This document shows positions 50,841 through 59,123 of a stretch of 64,000 bases of DNA, one piece after another. Location of the stretch: contig NZ_CP084541.1 in NCBI RefSeq assembly GCF_020410765.1, positions 4,421,001 through 4,485,000 on the forward strand, in the 5' to 3' direction. The translations under genes were made by a program, and so were the position numbers. The notes beneath the pieces are model-generated. The model made no database searches and was not told the origin of the DNA. It was given only the letters and a program-made list of their open reading frames with translations. The number at the start of each line of letters is the position of its first letter. The first letter of the stretch is position 1. Source of the stretch: Streptomyces marincola. GTDB lineage: Bacteria; Actinomycetota; Actinomycetes; Streptomycetales; Streptomycetaceae.

Positions 50841-52166
50841 ATGACTCATCTGCCCGCCCTGCTTGAGGAGCAGAACCTCGCCGGGGTCCTGGAGTGGCTG
50901 GAGACGCAGCCGCCCTACGCGATCGCCGACGAGATCGCCCGGATGGACGCCGTCGAGTCCGTCGTCACCTTCCGGCTGCTCGACAAGGACCGGGCCATCG
51001 AGGTGTTCGAGGAGCTCGATCCGGCCGACCAGCAGCAGATCCTGGAAGGGCTGCGGGACCAGCCGTTCAGGGAACTCGTCGAGCGCATGGACCCGGACGA
51101 CCGGGCCCGCATGCTCAAGGAGGCGCCGGCCACGGTCGCCCAGCGCGTCCTGGCCGGGCTGAGCGCGCACGAGCGGCAGATGACGGCCGCGCTGCTCGGC
51201 TACCCGGAGGGCTCGGTCGGCCAGTACATGACGCCGGAAACGGTCGCGCTCCAGCAGGACCTGACGGTCGGTCAGGCTCTCGACGTCGTGCGCCGCAGGG
51301 GCGCGCAGGCGGAGACCATCTACACGCTTCCCGTGGTGGACACCGGGCGCAGGCTCACGGGCGTGGTCGAGCTCCGGGAGCTGGTGCTCAGCGAGCCGCG
51401 GGCGATGGTGTCCGATCTGGTGGTCACGGCACCGCCGATGGCCAGGGCCACCGACCGGGCGGAGGACGCGGCGCGGCTCATGCGCGAGACCAACGTGCTC
51501 GACCTGCCCGTCGTCGACAGTGAGAGCCGGCTCGTCGGCCTGCTGACCAGCGACGACGCGTTCGAGGTCATCGAGGCCGCGGACACCGAGGACGTCGCGC
51601 GGCAGTCCGGCGCCGAGCCGCTGGAGCGGCACTACATGTCGGTCAGCGTCTTCCGGCTGTCCCGGGTGCGCGTGCTGTGGCTGATGCTGCTGATGGTCGC
51701 CGCGACCTTGACCGTTTCTGTGACGCAACTCTTCGAGACGGAGCTGAACGAGGTCACCGAGTTGGCGCTGTTCGTGCCCCTGCTGATCGGGACCGGGGGC
51801 AACTCGGGAGCCCAGGCGGCGACGGCCGCCGTGCGCGCGCTCGCGGTGGGCGAGGTCAGGACGTCGGACCTGCTGCGTGTGATCTGGCGTGAGTGCCGTA
51901 CCGGGCTGCTGCTCGGGTGCATGCTCGCGGTGGTCGGCCTGTTCGTGGGCGCGCTGTTCGTCGGCTGGGACGTCGCGAGCGTCGTGGCCCTGACCCTGGT
52001 CGTCATCTGCGCGTGGGCCTCGACCGTCGGCGGCACGATGCCGCTGCTGGCCAAGAAGCTGCGCATCGACCCGGCCGTGGTGTCGGCCCCGATGGTCACC
52101 ACCCTGGTCGACGCCACCGGCCTGGTCATCTACTTCTCCACCGCGAAGCTCATCCTCGGTATCTGA
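50841..52166 (+). CDS. mgtE: MgtE-family magnesium transporter
   Basis: A 441-residue Mg2+ channel. The N-terminal superhelical domain (1-130) contains the acidic repeats DPADQQQILEGL and MDPDDRARMLKE. A CBS pair (~130-250) senses Mg2+. Five helices follow from LWLMLLMVAATLTV. The pore-lining segment includes FVPLLIGTGGNSGAQAAT, and the last helix is TTLVDATGLVIYFSTAK. The upstream structured leader suggests post-transcriptional control. Confidence 0.95.
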   Translation: MTHLPALLEEQNLAGVLEWLETQPPYAIADEIARMDAVESVVTFRLLDKDRAIEVFEELDPADQQQILEGLRDQPFRELVERMDPDDRARMLKEAPATVAQRVLAGLSAHERQMTAALLGYPEGSVGQYMTPETVALQQDLTVGQALDVVRRRGAQAETIYTLPVVDTGRRLTGVVELRELVLSEPRAMVSDLVVTAPPMARATDRAEDAARLMRETNVLDLPVVDSESRLVGLLTSDDAFEVIEAADTEDVARQSGAEPLERHYMSVSVFRLSRVRVLWLMLLMVAATLTVSVTQLFETELNEVTELALFVPLLIGTGGNSGAQAATAAVRALAVGEVRTSDLLRVIWRECRTGLLLGCMLAVVGLFVGALFVGWDVASVVALTLVVICAWASTVGGTMPLLAKKLRIDPAVVSAPMVTTLVDATGLVIYFSTAKLILGI

Positions 52167-52214
52167 GCCGCCGCGCGCCGGTCCCCGCATCCGCCACCCG
52201 CGCCGGGCACGCCG

Positions 52215-52320
52215 ACATCCGTCCGCGCGCGGGCACCACCGCGAGGGCCTCGACCTCAAGCAGGAACTCCGGCCGGAACAGCGCCGCGACCCCGACCGCT
52301 CCCGTGCGGCGCGGTGGCGC
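52215..52320 (-). pseudogene. C-terminal relic of a RidA-family gene
   Basis: On the minus strand, directly downstream of the GntR gene, about 30 codons read RRTGAVGVAALFRPEF and then LLEVEALAVV. This matches the end of RidA (YjgF/L-PSP) proteins. The N-terminal three quarters are missing, and the frame runs past the usual end into the mgtE 3' end. It is probably left from a complete ridA that once belonged to this catabolic cluster. Confidence 0.65.
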
Positions 52321-52332
52321 GCGGGCCGGCCG

Positions 52333-53004
52333 TCAGGCCGGGGGCTCGGGAACGCGCCTGAGGTACGCGTCCCGGGAGGGCAGCAGGTGCGCGCGGCAGG
52401 TCTCGGCGAGCAGGTCGGAGTGCCCCTCCTCCAAGGCGCGGATCATCGTCCAGTGCTCTTCGCGCGACCGCGCGAGGAACTCGGGCGACGTGGCCGTGAC
52501 GGAGCGGATGGCGTGCGTCATCTGCGCGTGCCGGACGATCGCCGCGACCAGGGCGTCATTGTTCGAGAGCGCGAACAGGGCCCGGTGGAAGTCGGTGTTG
52601 GCCCGCACCACGCCGCGCAGGTCCCCCGCCTCGATCGCCGCGTCGTGCCGCCGCTGATGGCCGGTCAGCTCCTCAAGGCGCTCCGGCGGTACGGGCAGCG
52701 CTATGTGGCGGGCGCAGTGCACTTCGAGCAGTTCCCGCACCGCGTAGATGTCGCGCACCTCCTTGGCCGTGAACGCCCGCACGAACGCCCCGACATTCGG
52801 CTTCCGCTCGACCAGGCCCCGGTTCTCCAGGTCCTTCAGGGCGCTGCGCACGACATGCCGCTTGGCGGTGAAGCGCTCCATCAGGTCGTCCTCGACCAGC
52901 CGCTCGCGGGGGAAGCGGAGGCCGAGCACGATCTCGTCCTCCAGCCGGTCGGCGACGTGGGCCCCGGCCTCCGGCCTGCGGTCGGAATCGGGCCTTGCTG
53001 CCAC
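52333..53004 (-). CDS. GntR-family (FCD-type) transcriptional regulator
   Basis: A 223-residue repressor-type protein. A winged helix lies at ~10-75 (LIEDEL-like RLVEDDLMERF, then HVVRSALKDLENRGLVERKPNVGAFV). An FCD effector domain follows, with metal-binding His/Asp residues (DFHRALFALSNN, HWTMIRALEEG). I chose the GTG at 53004 because GAGGAGGAC lies directly upstream; the frame is open further. It is divergent from the dehydratase-permease genes and probably controls them in response to a sugar acid. Confidence 0.9.
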   Translation of the reverse strand: MAARPDSDRRPEAGAHVADRLEDEIVLGLRFPRERLVEDDLMERFTAKRHVVRSALKDLENRGLVERKPNVGAFVRAFTAKEVRDIYAVRELLEVHCARHIALPVPPERLEELTGHQRRHDAAIEAGDLRGVVRANTDFHRALFALSNNDALVAAIVRHAQMTHAIRSVTATSPEFLARSREEHWTMIRALEEGHSDLLAETCRAHLLPSRDAYLRRVPEPPA

Positions 53005-53095
53005 GCGTCTGGTCCTCCTCCGCTGCCGATGCCCGGAGCGCATTCTTCCAGACCTCTTGTCGGACCCGCCGACCCCGTGGTTACATGCCCGGGCT

Positions 53096-53122
53096 TTATA
53101 TCGATCAGATTATCAATAATTG
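53096..53122. promoter_or_regulatory. AT-rich operator/promoter candidate between gntR and dehydratase
   Basis: A 27-bp AT-rich island in otherwise very GC-rich DNA contains the inverted repeat ATTAT-CA-ATAAT (53109-53120). It lies 13 bp before the dehydratase ATG and within the divergent promoter region. It is a likely site for the GntR protein or for RNA polymerase. Confidence 0.45.
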
Positions 53123-53132
53123 GAGCCAGGTG

Positions 53133-54875
53133 ATGACGACGGGTGGCGGGACACCCCCGGTGGGGATGCGGAGCGGTCTGGTCAGCTACGGGGACGAGGA
53201 GTTCGCCCTGTTCCTGCGCACGGCCTTCATCAAGGGCGCCGGGTACACCGACGACGCGCTGGACCGCCTGGTGGTGGGCATCGTCAACACGGGCAGCGGG
53301 TTCAACCCCTGCCACGGCAACGTCCCGCAGCTGATCGAAGCGGTCAAGCGCGGCGTGATGCTCGCGGGCGCGCTGCCCGTCGAGTTCCCCACGATCTCCC
53401 TGCACGAGAGCTTCTCCCACCCGACCAGCATGTTCCTGCGGAACCTCATGTCCATGGACACCGAGGAGATGATCCGCGCGCTGCCGGTGGACGCGGTGGT
53501 CCTCATCGGCGGGTGCGACAAAACGGTGCCCGCGCAGCTGATGGGCGCCGCCTCGGCGGGCAAGCCGGCGATCCAGCTGGTCACCGGGTCGATGCTCACC
53601 GGGTCGCACCGGGGCCGCACCGTGGGCGCCTGCACCGACTGCCGGGCGTTCTGGGGGCGCTTCCGGGCGGGTGAGATCGACGAGGCGGAGATCTCAGAGG
53701 TGAACGGCCGCCTGGTGGGCAGCGTGGGCACCTGCTCGGTGGCCGGGACGGCCAGCACCATGGCGTGCGTCGCCGAGGCCGCGGGCATCGCGCTGCCCGG
53801 CAGCGCGACGTCCCCCGCGCCCACCGCCGACCGCATGCGGATCGCGGAACTCACCGGCCGCCGCGCGGTCGAGATGGCGCGCACCGGCCTGACGATCGAC
53901 AAGATCCTCACCGCGGGGGCGCTGGAGAACGCCCTGCGGGTGCTGCTCGCCGTCGGCGGCTCGACCAACGGGCTCGTCCACCTCGCCGCCATCGCCGGAC
54001 GGCTCGGCTACGCGCTCGACCTGGACCGTTTCGACGCCATGAGCCGTCAGACGCCGGTGCTCGTGAACCTCAAGCCGGCGGGCGAGCACTACATGGAGGA
54101 CCTGCACCGCGCGGGCGGCGTGCCCCGGCTGCTGCGGGAGCTGCGCGACGTGCTCGATCTCGACGCGCTCACCGTCACCGGCCGCACCCTCGGCGAGGAG
54201 CTGGACGACGCGCCGGAACCCTTCCCCCAGGACGTCATCAGGACGCGTGAGCGGCCGGTCTACCCGGCGGGCGGCATCGCCGTGCTGCGCGGCAACCTCG
54301 CACCGGGCGGCGCCATCATCAAACAGGCCGCGGCCACCGCGGACCTGCTCGAACACCGGGGCCGGGCCGTGGTGTTCGAGGACGCCGCCGACCTCGCCGC
54401 GCGCATCGACGACGAGGACCTCGACGTCAGCGCCGACGACGTGCTGGTCCTGCGGAACATCGGCCCGATCGGCGCCCCCGGCATGCCGGAGGCCGGCTAC
54501 ATCCCGATTCCGAGGAAGCTCGCCCGGCAGGGCGTCCGCGACATGGTCCGCATCTCCGACGGCCGGATGTCGGGCACCGCCGCGGGAACGATCGTGCTGC
54601 ACGTGTCGCCCGAGGCGGCCGCCGGCGGAACCTTGGCCCACGTCAGGACCGGTGACGTCATCCGGCTCAGCGTCAGCGAGCGGGTCCTGGAGCTCGAAGT
54701 TGCGGATGAGGAGCTGGCCGCCCGGGCCGACCGCACGCCGCCCCGCTCGCGTCCGGCCCCCGGCCGCGGCTACGGCCGGCTCTTCGTCGAGCAGGTCACC
54801 CAGGCGGAGGAGGGCTGCGACTTCGCGTTCCTGCGCGCGGAGACGATCCGCGGCAGCGTCCCGGGCCCCCGCTGA
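53133..54875 (+). CDS. IlvD/Edd-family sugar-acid dehydratase
   Basis: A 580-residue [2Fe-2S] dehydratase. Cys60 (NPCHGN), Cys128 (GGCDKT) and Cys201 (GTCSVAG) are spaced as in pentonate (arabonate/xylonate) dehydratases rather than as a clear IlvD. The late GRMSGTAAGTIVLHVSPEAA also fits the sugar-acid branch. It would convert an aldonic acid to a 2-keto-3-deoxy acid. The ATG follows GGAG with a 7-base spacer. The downstream GntP permease and the divergent GntR support sugar-acid catabolism. Biosynthetic DHAD is less likely. Confidence 0.88.
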   Translation: MTTGGGTPPVGMRSGLVSYGDEEFALFLRTAFIKGAGYTDDALDRLVVGIVNTGSGFNPCHGNVPQLIEAVKRGVMLAGALPVEFPTISLHESFSHPTSMFLRNLMSMDTEEMIRALPVDAVVLIGGCDKTVPAQLMGAASAGKPAIQLVTGSMLTGSHRGRTVGACTDCRAFWGRFRAGEIDEAEISEVNGRLVGSVGTCSVAGTASTMACVAEAAGIALPGSATSPAPTADRMRIAELTGRRAVEMARTGLTIDKILTAGALENALRVLLAVGGSTNGLVHLAAIAGRLGYALDLDRFDAMSRQTPVLVNLKPAGEHYMEDLHRAGGVPRLLRELRDVLDLDALTVTGRTLGEELDDAPEPFPQDVIRTRERPVYPAGGIAVLRGNLAPGGAIIKQAAATADLLEHRGRAVVFEDAADLAARIDDEDLDVSADDVLVLRNIGPIGAPGMPEAGYIPIPRKLARQGVRDMVRISDGRMSGTAAGTIVLHVSPEAAAGGTLAHVRTGDVIRLSVSERVLELEVADEELAARADRTPPRSRPAPGRGYGRLFVEQVTQAEEGCDFAFLRAETIRGSVPGPR

Positions 54876-54903
54876 GCCCTCTATCGTCATCAATGGAGAT
54901 GAA

Positions 54904-56325
54904 ATGGACAGTTCGACCTGGACGCTGATCGCCGCGGTGGCGGCGATCGCGTTCCTCCTGCTGCTCGTGATCAGATACAAGGTGCAGGAGTTCCTGGCGC
55001 TGCTGGTCACCACCCTCGTGTTCGGCCTGATGGTGGGGACTAACCCGATCGAGCTCGTCGACCTGGTCGTCGAGGAGATGGGCGGCTCCCTGGGCCAGCT
55101 GGCGCTCGTCATCAGCCTCGGTGCCGTGTTCGGGACGATCCTGCAACGGGCGGGAGCGGCGGAACGCATCGCGACGACGCTGGTCGACAAGTTCTCCGAA
55201 CGCAACATCGTCTGGGGCCTGGGCGTCGCCGGGTTCCTCGTGGGCATCTCGGTCTACATCGACGTCGCGATCGTCATCCTGGTGCCGATGCTCTACGGCA
55301 TCGTGCAGCGCACCGGCAAGTCCCTCCTCTACTACGGCATCCCGCTGTGCGCCGGCCTGAGCACCGCCTACACCTTCATGCCGCCCTCGCCCGGGCCGCT
55401 CGCCGCCGCCGGGATCATGGACGCCGACCTCGGCCTCGTCGTCGTCTTCGGTGTGCTCTGCGGCATACCCGCGGTGGCCGTGGCCGGGCCGCTGTTCGCC
55501 CGGTTCATCGCCAAGCGGATCCACGTGCCCGTCCCGGCCCAACTGCACGCCGAGATCGCCGCCGCCGCAAGGCGCGGCGGCCGTGGCACGGGCGGACCGG
55601 CCGGGACCGGCGATGGCCCGGAGGAGGGAGCGGAGGAGGCCGCGCCGGCCCTGCCCGGCTTCCTCTCGGTCCTCGGCGCGCTGCTGCTGCCGCTGACCCT
55701 CATCGTCCTCGGCACGGTCGGCGAGAAGGCCCTGGCCGATGGTTCGGTCCCGGCCACCACCCTCACCTTCGTCGGCCATCCGGTCATCGCCCTCCTGCTG
55801 ACCTGCCTGTACACCCTGTGGTTCTTCGGCGTGCGCCGGGGCGCCAGCCGCGAGGAACTGCGCGAGATGGCGTCGAGCGCCCTGGGTCCCGCCGGGCAGA
55901 TCATCCTGATCACCGGCGCGGGTGGGGCGTTCGGCGGCGTCCTCGTCGACTCCGGACTCGGCGAAGTGCTGGCCGAGGCCATGGAGGACGCCAGCATCCC
56001 CCTGGTGGTGTTCGGCTTCCTCACCTCGTCGGTCATGCGGATCTGCCAGGGCTCCGGCATGATCGCGATGATCACGGGCGCCACGTTCAGCGCGCCGCTG
56101 GCCGAGGGGCTCGGGGCGGGCCCCGCGGCGGTGGCCCTGACCACGATCGCCATCGCGTGCGGCGGAGCGGCGTTCTCCCATGTCAACGACTCCGGTTTCT
56201 GGATGGCGAACCGCTACTTCGGCATGTCGGTCGCCGACACGCTGAAGTCGTGGACCGTGATGAAGAGCCTGGTCGGCATCACGGGTTTCGCGGCCGTGTG
56301 CGTGACGAGCGTGGTCGTGGGCTGA
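54904..56325 (+). CDS. GntP-family gluconate/sugar-acid permease
   Basis: A 473-residue H+ symporter with about twelve helices. GntP features are the N-terminal YKVQEFLALLVTTLVFGLM, GLGVAGFLVGISVYIDVAIV, a PPSPGPLAAAG motif after helix 4, and the late MRICQGSGMIAMITG and FSHVNDSGFWMANRYF. A Gly/Glu-rich loop (~220-240) is longer than usual. It starts 28 bp after the dehydratase gene and supplies its substrate. Confidence 0.93.
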   Translation: MDSSTWTLIAAVAAIAFLLLLVIRYKVQEFLALLVTTLVFGLMVGTNPIELVDLVVEEMGGSLGQLALVISLGAVFGTILQRAGAAERIATTLVDKFSERNIVWGLGVAGFLVGISVYIDVAIVILVPMLYGIVQRTGKSLLYYGIPLCAGLSTAYTFMPPSPGPLAAAGIMDADLGLVVVFGVLCGIPAVAVAGPLFARFIAKRIHVPVPAQLHAEIAAAARRGGRGTGGPAGTGDGPEEGAEEAAPALPGFLSVLGALLLPLTLIVLGTVGEKALADGSVPATTLTFVGHPVIALLLTCLYTLWFFGVRRGASREELREMASSALGPAGQIILITGAGGAFGGVLVDSGLGEVLAEAMEDASIPLVVFGFLTSSVMRICQGSGMIAMITGATFSAPLAEGLGAGPAAVALTTIAIACGGAAFSHVNDSGFWMANRYFGMSVADTLKSWTVMKSLVGITGFAAVCVTSVVVG

Positions 56326-56531
56326 CGGGGCGGAGGCGCGGCGGTTCTTCGCCGGGCCCGCCGCGCCGACCGGCCGACGGACTGTCCGCCGCGCGGGCCG
56401 ACCGACCGACGAGCTGTCCGCCATGGGCTGTCCGCCATCGGCCGGTCCCGTCCGTGCGGGGGAGCCACCGCACGGGCCCGGTCGGCGCCCGCGCCCCGGC
56501 GGGACCCGGCGCCCGCCGCCGTGTCCGGGCG

Positions 56532-57449
56532 TCAGGGCGGGGCCAACCACGGGTCGGCCCGCCCTGACGCGGCGGACCGCAGCGCGTCGAGCACCGCGCG
56601 GTTGGCCGCCTGCCGGCCCGTCACCCGCCGCACCGCGGCCACGATGCGGCGCTCGCCGAGCGGAGCCAGGCGGCGGGCGACGACATCCGGGTCCCGGCCG
56701 ACGGCGAGCCCCGGCAGGACGGCGATCGAGAGCCCGGCGGCGACATGGCCGAGCAGGACGCCGTAACTGGGGAACCGGCCGGCCACCAGCGGCTCGAACC
56801 CCGCCCGCCGGCAGAGCCGCGGCACCAACTCGCCCAGATAGGTGCCCGGGCGGTCAAGCGCCCACCGCTCCCCGGCCAGGTCCGCGAACGTGAGACCCGG
56901 CGCGTGGGCCAGCGGGTGCCCGGGCGCCAGGACGAGCACCAGCGGGTCGCTCGCCAGCCGCACGGTGCGGACGCCGGCAGCGGGCGGCTCGTCCCCGGTG
57001 TCGACGGTGACCGCGATGTCGCACGCGCCGGCCAGCAGGGCGGCGACGCTCTCGTGCGGTTCGAGCTCAAGCAGCTCAAGCTCAAGCCGCGGATGCGCGG
57101 CGGCGAGCGCCGTGGCGGACCGGACCAGGAGCGGCACCACACCGCTGGCGAAGCAGGCCACCCGCAGGCGTCCGACCGGCCGCGTGCGCAGCTCGTCGAG
57201 CTCCCCCTCGATGGCGTCCATCTGCTCCAGGAGGTCCCGGGCCCGCTCGGCCAGCAGCAGGCCCGCCGGGGTCAGCACGAGCCGCCTGCCCGTGCGTTCG
57301 AGCAGGTGGGTACGGGTCTCGGCCTCCAGGGCCGCCAGCTGCTGGGACACGCTGGACGGGCTCATGCTCAGCTCGGCGGCCACGGCCCTGACCGTGCCGA
57401 GCCGGCCGAACGCGTCGAGCAGCTGGAGCCGCCACGGGTTGAGGGGCAC
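56532..57449 (-). CDS. LysR-family transcriptional regulator
   Basis: A 305-residue LTTR. The N-terminal helix-turn-helix is LLDAFGRLGTVRAVAAELSM and SPSSVSQQLAALE (residues 8-40). The C-terminal type-2 periplasmic-binding fold contains GRLRVACFASGVVPLLV and GDEPPAAGVRT. The GTG start is 90 bp from the divergent aminotransferase-like gene, which is its probable target. Confidence 0.9.
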   Translation of the reverse strand: MPLNPWRLQLLDAFGRLGTVRAVAAELSMSPSSVSQQLAALEAETRTHLLERTGRRLVLTPAGLLLAERARDLLEQMDAIEGELDELRTRPVGRLRVACFASGVVPLLVRSATALAAAHPRLELELLELEPHESVAALLAGACDIAVTVDTGDEPPAAGVRTVRLASDPLVLVLAPGHPLAHAPGLTFADLAGERWALDRPGTYLGELVPRLCRRAGFEPLVAGRFPSYGVLLGHVAAGLSIAVLPGLAVGRDPDVVARRLAPLGERRIVAAVRRVTGRQAANRAVLDALRSAASGRADPWLAPP

Positions 57450-57539
57450 GGCACCGAGCCTAATCGTCCGGCCCGGCCGAACAGCCTGAGCGGAAATGCG
57501 CGATGGACCCGTGCGATGCCGACTCGTTACCGTCCGGAC

Positions 57540-58901
57540 ATGACCGAAACCGCAGCGGAATCCGTCCCCGAGGACGCCTCGCCCAGCGCCGCCGACGCGA
57601 CCTTCTGGGCCGACGTCGACCGGCACGTCATGCGCTACGGCACTCCGTTCACCCCCCACGTCATCACCGGCGCCTCCGGCAGCTACGTCCACACCGCCGA
57701 CGGCCGCCGCATACTCGACTTCACCTCCGGCCAGATGAGCGCCATCCTCGGCCACTCGCACCCGCGGATCGTGGCGACCGTCCGGCATCAGGCCGCGACG
57801 CTCGACCACCTGTTCAGCGGCATGCTCAGCCCGCCCGTCGTCGACCTGTGCCGCCGCATCGCCGCGTCGCTCCCCGCGCCGCTGGAGAAGACCATGCTGC
57901 TCACGACGGGCGCCGAGGCGAACGAGGCGGCCATCCGCCTGGCGAAACTCGTGACCGGGAAGCACGAGGTCGTGTCCTTCACCCGCTCCTGGCACGGCAT
58001 GACGCAGGCCGCCGCCGGGGCCACCTACAGCGCGGGCCGCAAGGGGTACGGACCGGCCGCGCCGGGCAATTTCGCCCTGCCCGCCCCCGACGCCTACCGG
58101 CCCGACTTCACCACGCCGGACGGCGGCCTCGACTGGCGACGGCAGCTCGACCACGCCTTCGGACTCATCGACGCCCAGTCGACTGGCAGCCTGGCCGCGT
58201 GCATCGTCGAACCCGTCCTCAGCAGCGGCGGCGTCATCGAGCTTCCCCCCGGCTACCTCGCGGCGCTCAAGGAGAAGTGCGCGCAGCGCGGCATGCTGCT
58301 GATCCTCGACGAGGCGCAGACCGGGCTGTGCCGCACGGGCACCTGGTACGCGTTCGAACGGGACGGTGTCGTCCCCGACCTCCTGACCCTGTCCAAGACG
58401 CTCGGGGCCGGCCTGCCGCTGGCCGCCGTCGTCACCTCCGCGGCGATCGAGGAGGAGGCCCACGACCGCGGCTTCCTCTTCCTCACCACGCACGTCTCCG
58501 ACCCCCTGGTGGCCGCCGTCGGGAACACGGTGCTCGATGTCCTGGCCGAGGACGGGATGGACCGGCGCGCCACGGACCTCGGGGCGCGTCTGCGCGCGGG
58601 CCTGCTCGATCTGCGGGAGCGGCACCAGGCCGTCGGCGATGTCAGGGGGCGCGGACTCCTCCAGGGGATCGAGCTGGTCGTGAACCGCGTCGGCAAGCAG
58701 GGGTCCGACGAGATGGGCGCCCTCGTCACCCGGCGCTGCCTCGAACTCGGCCTGCACATGAACATCGTCCAGCTGCCCGGCGCCGCCGGGATCTTCCGCA
58801 TCGCGCCGCCCCTCACCAGCACGGTGCAGGAGATCGACCGCGGACTTGAGATCCTGGACCAGGCGATCGGCGAGGTGACGCCACCGTTCCTTCAGGACTG
58901 A
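57540..58901 (+). CDS. 2,2-dialkylglycine decarboxylase-like class III aminotransferase
   Basis: A 453-residue PLP fold-I enzyme. It resembles dialkylglycine decarboxylase along its whole length: Gln65 in DFTSGQMSAILGH (the residue that favours decarboxylation), Trp151 in SWHGMTQAAAGATYSAGRKG, Lys286 in LSKTLGAGLPLAA and the Arg in IFRIAPPLT. It may decarboxylate and transaminate alpha,alpha-dialkyl amino acids such as 2-aminoisobutyrate. An ordinary amine or amino-acid transaminase remains possible. The divergent LysR gene likely regulates it. Confidence 0.85.
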   Translation: MTETAAESVPEDASPSAADATFWADVDRHVMRYGTPFTPHVITGASGSYVHTADGRRILDFTSGQMSAILGHSHPRIVATVRHQAATLDHLFSGMLSPPVVDLCRRIAASLPAPLEKTMLLTTGAEANEAAIRLAKLVTGKHEVVSFTRSWHGMTQAAAGATYSAGRKGYGPAAPGNFALPAPDAYRPDFTTPDGGLDWRRQLDHAFGLIDAQSTGSLAACIVEPVLSSGGVIELPPGYLAALKEKCAQRGMLLILDEAQTGLCRTGTWYAFERDGVVPDLLTLSKTLGAGLPLAAVVTSAAIEEEAHDRGFLFLTTHVSDPLVAAVGNTVLDVLAEDGMDRRATDLGARLRAGLLDLRERHQAVGDVRGRGLLQGIELVVNRVGKQGSDEMGALVTRRCLELGLHMNIVQLPGAAGIFRIAPPLTSTVQEIDRGLEILDQAIGEVTPPFLQD

Positions 58902-59123
58902 GAAGAGGGGCGGCCGGCGGTCGGCGCCGGGCGGATGAGTACGCGGGGGCGGGGCGCCGGCCGTTCCGTGGAAGGCGCCGATGAACACGGAGAGTGATGG
59001 TTTGGTCACTCCTTCAGCGTGCACCCGCGCCGACCGCGTCGCATGGGACCCGAGGAGGACTTTCCGTCGCCATTCTCATTACGGAGAGTGACGGCCATCT
59101 CGTCCTCAGGGAGGACGCGTCCC

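Noticed and set aside
53133..54875. Biosynthetic dihydroxy-acid dehydratase (ilvD)
   Set aside because: The Cys spacing and the flanking GntR and GntP genes fit a sugar-acid dehydratase better than branched-chain amino-acid synthesis.
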